NCBI RefSeq assembly: GCF_900215205.1
Contig: NZ_OBDY01000001.1
Span: 1,298,786-1,362,785, forward strand
Direction: 5' to 3'
Source: Paractinoplanes atraurantiacus
GTDB taxonomy: Bacteria > Actinomycetota > Actinomycetes > Mycobacteriales > Micromonosporaceae
Length of the DNA stretch: 64,000 nt
Positions 1 to 8,871 of the stretch are shown piece after piece. Position 1 is the first letter of the stretch. Every line of letters starts with the position of its first letter. The position numbers and the translations under genes are program-made. Under the pieces are notes generated by a model. That model made no database searches. It saw only the letters and a program-made list of their open reading frames with translations, and was not told the DNA's origin.

Positions 1-548
1 TGCTCGTAGTCGTTGAAGTTCGAGTACGACGCGAGCGGAACGAACCGCGCCGGGCTCTCGGCCGGCACGTCGAGCGGATCACCCGGCGTCGTGTCCGTTC
101 TGGTCCCCGACCGCCAGCTGAACGCGACCGTGCCGTCCTCGCGCGGCACAACGGTCTCGATGACCGGCTGCGGCGGCCCGTTCGTGTCGAAGACCGGGGA
201 CAGCCCCGGATCGCTGACGACCTCGTCGTCCGCGTCGACCACCGACACCGCGACCTGAAAATCACTGTTGTAGACGCCGCCGAAGCCCGGCAGCGCACTC
301 TGATTGGGCTGACCAGCCTCGACGGTCAGCCACGCCACCCCTGAGGGTGACCCGTCCGGATTGACAAGCTCGACCCTGTTCCGGACGTCCCCCGTCTCGT
401 CCCAGGTGACCACGACGGCGTCATGAGCGCTCGACGCCCACGCCACGGTCACATTCGTCGGAGCGGGTTCCGTCGGCGCTTTCAGCGCCGTGGGCAGGCC
501 GGCGAGCGGCCCGGCCAGTGCCAGTGCGGCAACGAAGTTCCCCAACAT
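1..548 (-). CDS. Secreted fibronectin-III-like protein, paralog 1 (3' end beyond window)
   Basis: This gene starts with ATG at 548 and runs off the left edge, so about 182 N-terminal residues are visible. A signal-peptide-like segment (MLGNFVAALALAGPLAG) is followed by a beta-rich fibronectin-III-like region containing NVTVAWASS and VTWDETGDVRN. The same blocks recur in the three genes to its right, so it is one of four tandem paralogs on the same strand. There is no Shine-Dalgarno sequence; a -10-like hexamer lies 8 nt upstream of the start. It is probably exported. Function is unknown, and its C-terminal attachment mode cannot be seen here. Confidence 0.8.
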   Translation of the reverse strand, partial: MLGNFVAALALAGPLAGLPTALKAPTEPAPTNVTVAWASSAHDAVVVTWDETGDVRNRVELVNPDGSPSGVAWLTVEAGQPNQSALPGFGGVYNSDFQVAVSVVDADDEVVSDPGLSPVFDTNGPPQPVIETVVPREDGTVAFSWRSGTRTDTTPGDPLDVPAESPARFVPLASYSNFNDYE

Positions 549-556
549 GGCCGCAG

Positions 557-562
557 ACCCTA
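557..562 (-). promoter_or_regulatory. -10 element (TAGGGT) for leaderless start of paralog 1
   Basis: On the minus strand TAGGGT ends 8 nt before the ATG at 548. The other three paralogs have a TANNGT hexamer at exactly the same distance, which fits transcription starting at or next to the start codon. No convincing -35 was seen. Confidence 0.55.
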
Positions 563-572
563 GTGGCCCAGT

Positions 573-1608
573 TCACAGCTCGCTGCCCTGTTCCGCAGAG
601 AGCACAAACGCCCGTCTCCGACCCCGCCCGGCCAGGGCGAGCAGCGCGCCGAGGACCACGAGGAGACCGCCCGCGGCGGCGAAGTAGGCCAGGGCGTCGT
701 GGCTCTCCGACCCCACGACCGGCGGGGCGACGACGCGATAATCGCCGGCACCGGGGAACTTCACGGCGAACACGAACGTGCCGTTCGCGAGGGCCCGGGT
801 GGTCGCCACGGTCTGCCACGCCGCGCTCCGGCCGGCGCGCGACTGGAGACGGAGCAGCCGTCCGGCGTCATCCTCGGGCACCCACCAGCACGGGCCGGCA
901 TCGCACACCCGCACCAGGCTGACCGACTTGCCGGTCACGGTCAGCTTGCCGCCGGGCGGCACCCATTCGTTCGGCTGGGTCTTCACGCCCACGTAGTACG
1001 GCTTCATCCGGTCGGCGGTCACCTCGGCCGACCTGTCGGTGGTCGGCTCGTCGGCCAGATCGTCCCAGCCGTTGAAGATCAGGTACGTCGCCACCGGCAT
1101 GAGCAACTGCGGCTCCTCGACGGGAACGTCGAGCGGATCGCCGGGTGTGCTGTCCACCACCGCACCGGGCCTCCAGGTGAACCGCGCGGTGCCGTCCTCG
1201 CGCGGGGTCACCGTCTCGATCACCGGCACCGGCGGCCGGTTCGTGTCGAAGATCGGCGACAGCCCGGCCTCGCTGATCACAGCGTCGTCCTCGTCGAGGA
1301 CGGTGACGGCGACCCGCAGGCCGGCGGCGATCGGCAGCCCGCCGAAGCCGGGCAGTCCGCTCCGGTTGGGCCGGCCCGCCTCGACGACGATCGGGGCCAC
1401 CGGGACGGCCGTGCCGTCCGCCTCGACCACCTCGACCCGGTTGCGGACGTCCCCGGTCTCGCCCCAGGTGACCACTACCGCTTCACGCGCGGCCGATGCC
1501 CACGCCACAGTGATTCGCCGGAGCTGGTTCCGTCGGCGCGAGCTGCCCCGACGGCACGCCGGCCACCGGCCCGGCCAGCGCGAGCACGGCAACAAGGTTC
1601 CCCAACAT
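573..1608 (-). pseudogene. Fibronectin-III-like surface protein, paralog 2, broken by a 2-bp deletion
   Basis: The signal peptide opens at ATG 1608 (MLGNLVAVLALAGPVAG), but that frame stops at 1483. The body (ITVAWASAAREAVVVTW onward) lies in another frame and continues to the stop at 573. Alignment with the paralogs places a 2-nt deletion near 1511–1514, in the codons for the shared NVTVAW motif. The rest of the body is open, with a CDAGPCW cysteine pair and a C-terminal hydrophobic segment followed by Arg residues (GRGRRR), so the intact form would be membrane-anchored without an LPxTG motif. It may be a recent pseudogene, a phase-variable gene or a sequencing error. Confidence 0.75.
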
Positions 1609-1616
1609 GGCGGCCG

Positions 1617-1622
1617 ACGATA
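1617..1622 (-). promoter_or_regulatory. -10 element (TATCGT) for leaderless start of paralog 2
   Basis: TATCGT on the minus strand ends 8 nt before the ATG at 1608, the same geometry as in the other three paralogs. No Shine-Dalgarno sequence is present. Confidence 0.6.
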
Positions 1623-1710
1623 GACCCGCGACACAGTGTTCGGCGGTCCCCTCGCGCGCACCGCACAAACACCCACCGTCGTCTTAGGACGGCCCTTCTC
1701 CGGACGCACG

Positions 1711-1740
1711 ACGGCCCCCGCCACGGATGGCGGGGGCCGT
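1711..1740 (-). terminator. Hairpin terminator after paralog 3
   Basis: ACGGCCCCCGCCA, a CGGA loop and TGGCGGGGGCCGT form a perfect 13-bp stem just downstream of the stop codon at 1756. There is no U-tract, as is usual for actinobacterial terminators. Confidence 0.75.
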
Positions 1741-1755
1741 TCGGTGAGGAGTCGT

Positions 1756-3027
1756 CTACTCGGCGGTGAAGGTCGTGCGGCGCCGGAGGCGCCCGGAGAC
1801 GAAGAATGCCGCGCCGAGGGCGAGGAGCAGGCCACCAGCGACCGAGATCCAGACGATCGGGGCGCCGGTGATCGGCAGGCCGCCGCCGCCACCGCCGGTG
1901 CCGCCGGTGCCGGGCTGTTCGGTGGGCTCCTCGGTGGGCTGCTCTCCGCCGGGCTGGCCGCCGGTGCCGGAACCCGGGCCGGTCACTGTGGTCGCCGCGG
2001 TGGCGAACGGAGCCTGCGCGAGTTTGTCGCTGTTGCCGACGATCACGGGCGCGACCACGCGGTAGTCGCGGGTGCCGGGGAAGGCCACGCTGAAGGTGAA
2101 CTTGCCGTCCTTGCCGGCCTTGGCCGTCGTCACGAGCTGCCAGGCCGCACCGGCGCCGGCGCGCGATTCCAGGCGCAGCGACCGGCCCTCGTCACCCCGC
2201 TTGTCGACCCAGCAGCGCAATCCGCTGTCGCAGAAAAGCTGAATCGCGGTGGCCGTGCCGGTGACGGTCAGCTTGCCGCCCGCCGCGACGGTCTTGGGCA
2301 CGGTTGCGGTGACCTGCGAGTCAGCCGCTTTGGCGTACGACGAGTTCGGCGGCCAGTAGGCCTGCGTATTGGGGAACGACCATTCGTTGATGGCGTGCAC
2401 CCCGACGCTGTAGATCGACGTGATCGGCCCGGCATAGACATAGGAGGTCGCCGTGCTCGCCTCGGCCACGCTCCGCGGGTCGCCGCCGTCCAGCACGAGC
2501 GGGTCGAATCGTGGCGGGGTCTCGGCGGGCACATCGAGCGGATCGCCCGGAGTGGTGTCGGCCGTGGTCTTGCCCGGCGCCCACTTGAGCTCGATCTTGC
2601 CGTCGGCGCCCGGAGTCACACTCGTGATGACCGGCGTCGGCGGCCCGTCCGTGTCGAACACCGGCGAGTAGGCGGTCTCGCTGATGACCGCGCCGGCCGC
2701 GTCGACCGTCGACACCGCGAAGGCATAGGCCTTGCCCTCTTCCAGGCCGTTGAAGGGGTCCCGCACCTTGACCACGAGCCGGTTGGGCTGACCGGCCTCG
2801 ACGATTTTCTTGGTGCCGAAATTGTTCGGGGCGCCCGACGGGGTCACGGCGACCTGGTTACGGACGTCCCCGGTCTCTTCCCAGGTGACGGCGAACTCGG
2901 TGTGTGCGGGCGAGGTCCACGCCAGCGTGACGTTCGACGGAGTGGGCTCGGCCGGCGCCTTCAGCGCCACCGGCGCGCCGACGACTGGCGTGGCCAGCGC
3001 GACTGCCGCGATCAGGTTTCCTAGCAC
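1756..3027 (-). CDS. LPXTG-type wall-anchored fibronectin-III-like protein, paralog 3
   Basis: Translation from GTG 3027 gives 423 residues. In order these are a signal peptide (VLGNLIAAVALATPVVG), fibronectin-III-like segments, a C-terminal Ig-like region with a CDSGLRC cysteine pair, a Pro/Gly/Glu linker, then LPITG, a hydrophobic helix and an RLRRR tail. The ending is a textbook sortase sorting signal, so this paralog should be covalently attached to the cell wall. GTG 3027 is preferred over upstream starts because it aligns with the MLGN start of the paralogs and has the conserved -10 at 8 nt. A sortase gene lies about 7 kb away (9703–11466). The ligand or function is unknown. Confidence 0.85.
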   Translation of the reverse strand: MLGNLIAAVALATPVVGAPVALKAPAEPTPSNVTLAWTSPAHTEFAVTWEETGDVRNQVAVTPSGAPNNFGTKKIVEAGQPNRLVVKVRDPFNGLEEGKAYAFAVSTVDAAGAVISETAYSPVFDTDGPPTPVITSVTPGADGKIELKWAPGKTTADTTPGDPLDVPAETPPRFDPLVLDGGDPRSVAEASTATSYVYAGPITSIYSVGVHAINEWSFPNTQAYWPPNSSYAKAADSQVTATVPKTVAAGGKLTVTGTATAIQLFCDSGLRCWVDKRGDEGRSLRLESRAGAGAAWQLVTTAKAGKDGKFTFSVAFPGTRDYRVVAPVIVGNSDKLAQAPFATAATTVTGPGSGTGGQPGGEQPTEEPTEQPGTGGTGGGGGGLPITGAPIVWISVAGGLLLALGAAFFVSGRLRRRTTFTAE

Positions 3028-3035
3028 GGCCGCAG

Positions 3036-3041
3036 ACGATA
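3036..3041 (-). promoter_or_regulatory. -10 element (TATCGT) for leaderless start of paralog 3
   Basis: The minus-strand hexamer TATCGT is separated from the GTG start by 8 nt and is identical to that of paralog 2. Its position supports GTG 3027 as the start. Confidence 0.6.
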
Positions 3042-3092
3042 ACGATCGACGACGAGCGCCGCTGCCCCGCCGCACAAATCGCCCGAAGTGCG

Positions 3093-3119
3093 GCGGCCCC
3101 GCACAACGTGCGGGGCCGC
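3093..3119 (-). terminator. Hairpin terminator after paralog 4
   Basis: GCGGCCCCGCAC, AAC and GTGCGGGGCCGC form a perfect 12-bp stem with a 3-nt loop, 13 nt beyond the stop codon at 3133. Confidence 0.75.
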
Positions 3120-3132
3120 GGTGAATGGGTGG

Positions 3133-4173
3133 TTACAACGCGCCGGGCCTGACCCTGGTGGCGGCGGTGGTGAACGGCGCCTGGGCGAGCTTGTCGCCGT
3201 TGCCGATGACCACCGGCGCCACGACGCGGTATTCGCCGATGCCGGGGAAGGTCGTGCTGACGGTGTACTTGCCGTCAGCGCCGGCCTTGGTGGTCGCTAC
3301 AGTCCGCCACGCCGCCCCCGCGCCGGTGCGGTACTCGAGACGCAGCGACCGTCCCGCGTCGTCGTACTCGTAGGTCTGGCATCGCAGGCCGCTGTCGCAG
3401 AAGGAGCGGATCATGATCGCCTTGCCGGTGATCGTCAGCTTCTTGCCCGCGGGAGAGGTCCTCGGGATGGTGGCGGTGACGCGGGTGCCGGCCACGTCGC
3501 CGTAGCTCGCCGTCGCGCGCCAGCCGAGGTAGCCGTTGACGGTCCACTCGTTCACGGTGTGCACGCCGACCGCGGTGATCGCACTGGCCGGGCCGCCGAA
3601 CACGAAGGACGTCGCGGTGGACGGCTCGGACAGCTCACGCGGGTCGGTGAAGAGCTCGACCGGCACGAACAGCGGCGGCTGGACGGCGGGCACGTCGAGC
3701 GGGTCGCCCGGGTTGACGTCCGCCCTGACCTGGCCGGGAGTCCAGTTGACCTTGATGGTGCCGTCGGTCAGCGGCTCCACGCTCGTGAGCACCGGGGCCG
3801 GCGGCATGTCGGTGTCGAAGGCCGGCGACAGCCCGGGCTCGCTGATCGCCTCGCTGGTCGGGCCGGTCACCGTCACGGCGATCCGCACGTCGCCGCTTTC
3901 ACCGGCGGCCACCGAGAACTTGTCCACTTCGAGCCGGTTGGGTTGACCGGCCTCGGCGAACTGCGGGTAGTTCGCCGGTGAGCCGTCGGCGTTCACCGCC
4001 TCGATCCGGTTGCGGACGTCACCCGTCTCGTCCCAGGTGATGACCACCTTGTCGTGGGTGGGCGAAGCCCACGCCACCGTCACGTTCGTCGGAGCAGGCT
4101 CCGCTTCGAGTGTCACTGGCGTGCCAGCGACCGGCGCGGTCAATGCCAGCGCCGCTATCAGGTTTCCTAACAT
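3133..4173 (-). CDS. Secreted fibronectin-III-like protein, paralog 4 (no anchor)
   Basis: This 346-residue protein has a signal peptide (MLGNLIAALALTAPVAG), the fibronectin-III-like blocks of its paralogs (NVTVAWASP, VITWDETGDVRN) and the C-terminal Ig-like domain with CDSGLRC. It ends at RVRPGAL, where paralog 3 continues into its linker and LPITG signal. It is therefore predicted to be released or held non-covalently. An in-frame ATG lies two codons upstream at 4179; ATG 4173 is chosen by homology and by the -10 exactly 8 nt upstream. Function is unknown. Confidence 0.85.
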   Translation of the reverse strand: MLGNLIAALALTAPVAGTPVTLEAEPAPTNVTVAWASPTHDKVVITWDETGDVRNRIEAVNADGSPANYPQFAEAGQPNRLEVDKFSVAAGESGDVRIAVTVTGPTSEAISEPGLSPAFDTDMPPAPVLTSVEPLTDGTIKVNWTPGQVRADVNPGDPLDVPAVQPPLFVPVELFTDPRELSEPSTATSFVFGGPASAITAVGVHTVNEWTVNGYLGWRATASYGDVAGTRVTATIPRTSPAGKKLTITGKAIMIRSFCDSGLRCQTYEYDDAGRSLRLEYRTGAGAAWRTVATTKAGADGKYTVSTTFPGIGEYRVVAPVVIGNGDKLAQAPFTTAATRVRPGAL

Positions 4174-4181
4174 GCCCATTG

Positions 4182-4187
4182 ACGCTA
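4182..4187 (-). promoter_or_regulatory. -10 element (TAGCGT) for leaderless start of paralog 4
   Basis: TAGCGT on the minus strand ends 8 nt before ATG 4173. This is the fourth case of TANNGT-N8-start among the paralogs. Confidence 0.55.
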
Positions 4188-4209
4188 AGCGGGGGCTTCT
4201 GTCCCCGCT
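4188..4209 (-). terminator. Short hairpin downstream of lhr
   Basis: AGCGGGG and CCCCGCT form a 7-bp stem with an 8-nt loop, 30 nt past the lhr stop codon and directly upstream of the paralog 4 promoter. It may end lhr transcription. Confidence 0.4.
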
Positions 4210-4238
4210 GTCCCACCTCGTAAAGCGCGCATACGAAG

Positions 4239-7200
4239 CTATCCGCGCAAACGCAACCCCCGGGGCGTGGCACGGAAACCGGCCGCCGTCAATGCGTCCC
4301 GCAGCGGTGACGCGTGGACCGACTCGCCGTCGGCGCGCTCGACGGACATGACGCCCAGGGCGCCCGAGCGGACCGAGGCGGCCAGCGACTGACCGGCCGC
4401 GACGAGCAGCTCCGGATCGTCCACGAAGGACAGCAGGGTGCGGCCGCCGCGTTCGACATACAGCACCAGCTCGCCGCCGACCAGGACGGTCAGGGCGCCC
4501 GCCTTGCGCCCGGGGCGGTGACCGGCCTTGGCGCCCGGCTCGCCGTCGCCGCTGTCGACCACCCGCTCGGGCCAGGGCAGGGCGGCGCCGTACGGGTTGG
4601 CCGGGTCGGTCGCGGCCAGCACCAGGGCGGCCGGCCCGGTGCGCTTGGCCAGCTCGGCCGGCTCGGCCAGGGCGCGCAACCGGTCGACCGCGCCGGGAAC
4701 GGCGAACTGGGCCGCGCCCAGGCCCTCGACGAAGTAACCCCGGCGGGCCGCGCCGCGCTCCTCGAGGGCGCCCAGCACCGGGTAGACCGCGGCGAAGCCG
4801 CCCGTCACGCCCTCGGCCATGACCGCGCCGCGGGTGACCACGCCGTGCCGCTCGAGCAGCAGGTCGGCCAGGGCGGCCGCGCGCCGGGTCGGGTCGAGGT
4901 CGCGCTCGGGCAGCCGGGACCAGCGGCCGGCCATGTTCGGCGGGCCGCCCCGCGCGGGCATCGACGGGCGGCCGGGACGCCGGTAGCGGGTGCGGGCCGG
5001 CGCCGCCTTGGCCTTGTGGGCGCCGCTGCCGCCGAGCAGCGCGCGCAGCGGGGCGAGGGTGTCGTTGGTGAGCTGCCCGGCCCACACGAGATCCCAGACG
5101 GCCGAGGCCAGGGCCTGGTCGTCGGTGGAGCGTACGCGGTCGGAAAGAGACCGGAAGAACAACGCCTGGCCGTCACCCAGCGCCTCCAGCACCTCCTGGT
5201 GCAGCGGAGTCAGCGCGAGCTCCTCGTCGGCCGGGGGCAGCAGCAGCGGGGCGCTGTCGGCGTAGACCAGCGAGACCCATCCGTCGTTGCCGCCGATGGA
5301 GCCGGACCCGGCCCACAGCACCTCACCGCTCGCGCACAGCTCGTCGAGCTGCGGCGGGGCGTAGTCGGCGACCCGCGCGGGCAGCACCAGCCGCTCCCAG
5401 GCCGAAGCCGGCACCGCGACGCCCTGCAACTGCTCGATCGACGCGGCCAACGCGTCGATGCCGCGCGCGTTGCCGCCGATCTGGTGCCAGCGCGGCAGGA
5501 AGGCGGCCAGCACCCGCGGCGGCACCGGCTCGATCTCGCGGCGCAGCGCGGCCAGCGACCGCCGGCGCAGCATGCGCAGCACCTCGGCGTCGCACCACTC
5601 GGTGCCGGCGCCGCCGGGGGAGAACTCGCCCGAGGAGACCCGGCCGGTGGCGCTCAGCCTTTTCAGCGCCTGCTCGACCACGAAGACGCCCAGCCCGAAC
5701 CGGGCCGCGCACGTCGCCGCGGCGAACGGGCCGTGGGTGCGGGCATAGCGCGCGACCAGGTCGCCGAGCGGGTCGGCGACCGACGCCAGATAGGCCTCGG
5801 GCAGCCCGACCGGCAGCGCCACGCCGAGCGCGTCGCGGTAGCGGCCGGCGTCGTCGATGCCGATCCAGCGCTCCTCGCCCGCGATCCGGACGCGGATGGC
5901 CCGGCGGGCCGACTCCAATGTGGTCAGCCAGGACTCCTCGACGCCGCGCATCGCCAGCTCGGCCGGCGCGAGGTCGCCCAGCAGCCGGAGCAGCTCGGCC
6001 GCGTCCTCGGCGTCGCGCGGCTGCCGCTGGCTGGTCAGCCACTGCAGCTGCGCCTCGGTCTCGCCGACCACCTCGGGGTCGAGCAGCTCGCGCAGGTCGA
6101 CCCGGCCCAGCAGCTCGCCGAGCAGGGTCGAGTCGAGCGCCAGCGCGGCGGCTCGCCGCTCGGCCAGGGGGGCGTCACCCTCGTACAGGAAAGCACCCAC
6201 ATAGCCGAAGAGCAGCGACCGCGCGAAGGGTGACGGACGCGGGGTCTCGACCTCGACGAGCCGGACCTTGCGCCCGGCGACCTCGCGCATCAGGCCGACC
6301 AGGCCGGGCACGTCGAAGACGTCCTGAAGGCACTCGCGGGCGGCCTCGAGCGTCACCGGGAAGTCGGCGAACTCGCGGGCCACGTCGAGCAGCTGGGCCG
6401 AGCGCTGCCGCTGCTGCCACAACGGCTGCCGGCGCCGCGGGTCGCGCCGCGGCAGCAACAGCGACCGGGCCGCGCACTCGCGGAAACGGGAGGCGAACAG
6501 CGCCGACGTGCCGACCGACTCCTCGACCAGCTGGGCGATCTCCTCGGGGTCGAACGCGACCAGGTCGGCACCGGGCGGCTCCTCGGCGGTGTCGGGCAGC
6601 CGCACCACGATGCCGTCGTCGGAGGGCATGACGGCGCCGTCCACCCCGTACCGCTCGGCGAGCCGCCGCCCGATCGCCAGAGCCCACGGCGCGTTGACCT
6701 TGGCACCGAGCACACAGTGGACCGTCATCCGCCAGTCGCCGAGCTCGTCGCGGAAGCGCTCGACCACGATGGTGCGGTCGTCGGGCAGGTTGCGGGTGGC
6801 CTCGCGCTGCTCGCGCACGTACGCCAAGAGGTTGTTGGCCGCCCACTCGTCGAGCCCGGTCTCGCGCAGCGCGGCGGTCGCCTTGTCGTCGCCGGCCTTG
6901 GTCAGCGTGCGCAGCTGGGCGCCGATGGCCCGGCCCAGCTCGATCGGGCGGCCGGGGGAGTCGCCCTTCCAGAACGGCATCCGGGCCGGCGCGCCCGGCG
7001 CGGGGGAGACCAGCACCCGGTCGGGCGTGATGTCCTCGATCCGCCACGACGTGGAGCCGAGCAGGAAGACGTCGCCGACCCGCGACTCGTACACCATCTC
7101 CTCGTCGAGCTCGCCGACCCGCGAGGCCCGCTCGGAGCCGGCCAGGAAGACGCCGAACATGCCCCGGTCGGGGATGGTGCCGCCGCTGGTGACGGCGAGG

Positions 7201-8771
7201 CGCTGCGCGCCGGGGCGGCCGGTCAGCTCATCGGTGCCGCGGTCCCAGACCAGGCGCGGGCGCAGCTCGGCGAACGCGGTCGACGGATAGCGCCCGGAGA
7301 GCATGTCGAGCACCGCGTGCAGGGCCGAGTCGGGCAGCTCGGCGAAGGGCGCGGCCCGCCGGATCAGGGCGGCCAGCTCGTCGACCTGCCACGCGTCGAG
7401 CGCGACCATGGCCACGATCTGCTGGGCCAGCACGTCGAGCGGGTTGCGCGGGTAGCGCAGCTCCTCGATGGCGCCCGCGCTCATCCGGTCGGCCACGACC
7501 GCGCACGACACCAGGTCGCCCCGGTGCTTGGGGAAGACGACACCGCGCGAGACGGCGCCGACCTGATGGCCGGCACGGCCGATGCGCTGCAGGCCGGCGG
7601 CGACCGACGGCGGCGCCTCGATCTGCACCACCAGGTCGACCGCGCCCATGTCGATGCCGAGCTCGAGGCTCGAAGTGGCGACCACCGCGGGCAGCACGCC
7701 CGATTTCAGCGCCTCCTCGATCTGCTTACGCTCCTCGCGAGAGACGCTGCCGTGATGGGCCCGCGCGACGACCGGCGGGGCGCCGCCGGCCTGCCCCGCT
7801 TGGGCCATGACTTGCGCGGGCGGCTGCTTGGCCTCGGCGAGCTCCACGCCGGCGCGCTCGGCGGCCAGCTCGTTGATGCGGGCGCACAGCCGCTCGGCCC
7901 CGCGCCGCGAGTTGGTGAACACGATCGTCGACCGGTGGGCCCCGATGAGGTCGAGCACCCGCTCCTCGACGGCGGGCCAGATCGACGGCGTGTGCCGCCC
8001 CGAGTCGAGATCGTCGTCGGGCACCTCGTCGAGCCGTGTCATGTCCTCGACCGGCACCTCGACCGCGACCTCGATGGTCTTGGCGGCCGGCGGCTGGACG
8101 ATCTCGACGTCATGGGCGCCGCCCAGGAACCGCGCGGTCTCGTCGATCGGCCGCACCGTGGCCGACAGCCCGATGCGCTGTGCCGGCCGCTCGAGCAGCC
8201 CGTCGAGCCGCTCGAGCGAGAGCGCCAGGTGGGCGCCGCGCTTGGTGGCGGCGACCGCGTGCACCTCGTCGATGATCACCGTCTCGACGCCCCGCAGCGA
8301 CTCGCGGGCGGCCGAGGTGAGCAACAGGAACAGCGACTCGGGGGTGGTGATGAGGATGTCGGGCGGGGTCCGCTGGAAGAGCCGTCGCTCGTCGGCCGGG
8401 GTGTCGCCCGTGCGCATGCCGACGGTGATGTCGGGCGGCGGGACGCCGAGCCGGCCGGAGGCCTGCCGGATGCCGGTCAGCGGGGCGCGCAGGTTGCGCT
8501 CGACGTCGACCGCGAGCGCCTTGAGCGGGCTCACGTAAAGGACCCGGCAGCGCCGCCGCGGGTCGTCGGGCACCGGCTCGTGGGCCAGCCGGTCGAGCGA
8601 CCAGAGGAAGGCGGCCAGCGTCTTGCCGGAACCGGTCGGCGCGACCACGAGGGCGTTGCGGCCGGCGCCGACGGCCCGCCACGCGCCGGCCTGGGCGGAG
8701 GTGGGCGCGGCGAAGGCCGCCGTGAACCACTCGCGGGTGGCCGGCCCGAACTGTTCCAGCACTTTCTGCAC
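4239..8771 (-). CDS. lhr: ATP-dependent helicase Lhr
   Basis: This is a large superfamily 2 DNA repair helicase of about 1510 residues, the usual Lhr length. The visible motifs are Walker A APTGSGKT (about 44–51), DEVH (about 168–171), GLSAT, and motif VI QRIGRAGHQVG, followed by the long Lhr-specific winged-helix and C-terminal core. Lhr translocates 3'-5' on single-stranded DNA and acts in mutagen resistance in mycobacteria. GTG 8771 is chosen because GAGGGAG lies 9 nt upstream and the protein then begins just before the family's usual PATREWF block. Earlier in-frame starts would overlap the divergent gene. It appears monocistronic. Confidence 0.95.
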   Translation of the reverse strand: MQKVLEQFGPATREWFTAAFAAPTSAQAGAWRAVGAGRNALVVAPTGSGKTLAAFLWSLDRLAHEPVPDDPRRRCRVLYVSPLKALAVDVERNLRAPLTGIRQASGRLGVPPPDITVGMRTGDTPADERRLFQRTPPDILITTPESLFLLLTSAARESLRGVETVIIDEVHAVAATKRGAHLALSLERLDGLLERPAQRIGLSATVRPIDETARFLGGAHDVEIVQPPAAKTIEVAVEVPVEDMTRLDEVPDDDLDSGRHTPSIWPAVEERVLDLIGAHRSTIVFTNSRRGAERLCARINELAAERAGVELAEAKQPPAQVMAQAGQAGGAPPVVARAHHGSVSREERKQIEEALKSGVLPAVVATSSLELGIDMGAVDLVVQIEAPPSVAAGLQRIGRAGHQVGAVSRGVVFPKHRGDLVSCAVVADRMSAGAIEELRYPRNPLDVLAQQIVAMVALDAWQVDELAALIRRAAPFAELPDSALHAVLDMLSGRYPSTAFAELRPRLVWDRGTDELTGRPGAQRLAVTSGGTIPDRGMFGVFLAGSERASRVGELDEEMVYESRVGDVFLLGSTSWRIEDITPDRVLVSPAPGAPARMPFWKGDSPGRPIELGRAIGAQLRTLTKAGDDKATAALRETGLDEWAANNLLAYVREQREATRNLPDDRTIVVERFRDELGDWRMTVHCVLGAKVNAPWALAIGRRLAERYGVDGAVMPSDDGIVVRLPDTAEEPPGADLVAFDPEEIAQLVEESVGTSALFASRFRECAARSLLLPRRDPRRRQPLWQQRQRSAQLLDVAREFADFPVTLEAARECLQDVFDVPGLVGLMREVAGRKVRLVEVETPRPSPFARSLLFGYVGAFLYEGDAPLAERRAAALALDSTLLGELLGRVDLRELLDPEVVGETEAQLQWLTSQRQPRDAEDAAELLRLLGDLAPAELAMRGVEESWLTTLESARRAIRVRIAGEERWIGIDDAGRYRDALGVALPVGLPEAYLASVADPLGDLVARYARTHGPFAAATCAARFGLGVFVVEQALKRLSATGRVSSGEFSPGGAGTEWCDAEVLRMLRRRSLAALRREIEPVPPRVLAAFLPRWHQIGGNARGIDALAASIEQLQGVAVPASAWERLVLPARVADYAPPQLDELCASGEVLWAGSGSIGGNDGWVSLVYADSAPLLLPPADEELALTPLHQEVLEALGDGQALFFRSLSDRVRSTDDQALASAVWDLVWAGQLTNDTLAPLRALLGGSGAHKAKAAPARTRYRRPGRPSMPARGGPPNMAGRWSRLPERDLDPTRRAAALADLLLERHGVVTRGAVMAEGVTGGFAAVYPVLGALEERGAARRGYFVEGLGAAQFAVPGAVDRLRALAEPAELAKRTGPAALVLAATDPANPYGAALPWPERVVDSGDGEPGAKAGHRPGRKAGALTVLVGGELVLYVERGGRTLLSFVDDPELLVAAGQSLAASVRSGALGVMSVERADGESVHASPLRDALTAAGFRATPRGLRLRG

Positions 8772-8871
8772 CAGACCATGCTCCCTCGGGGGTACGACAA
8801 AAACGCGCCGGACGATGGCGTAGGTCACCGGGCGAGGGATATATATGGACGCCAGTCGAAGAGGAGGCCCC

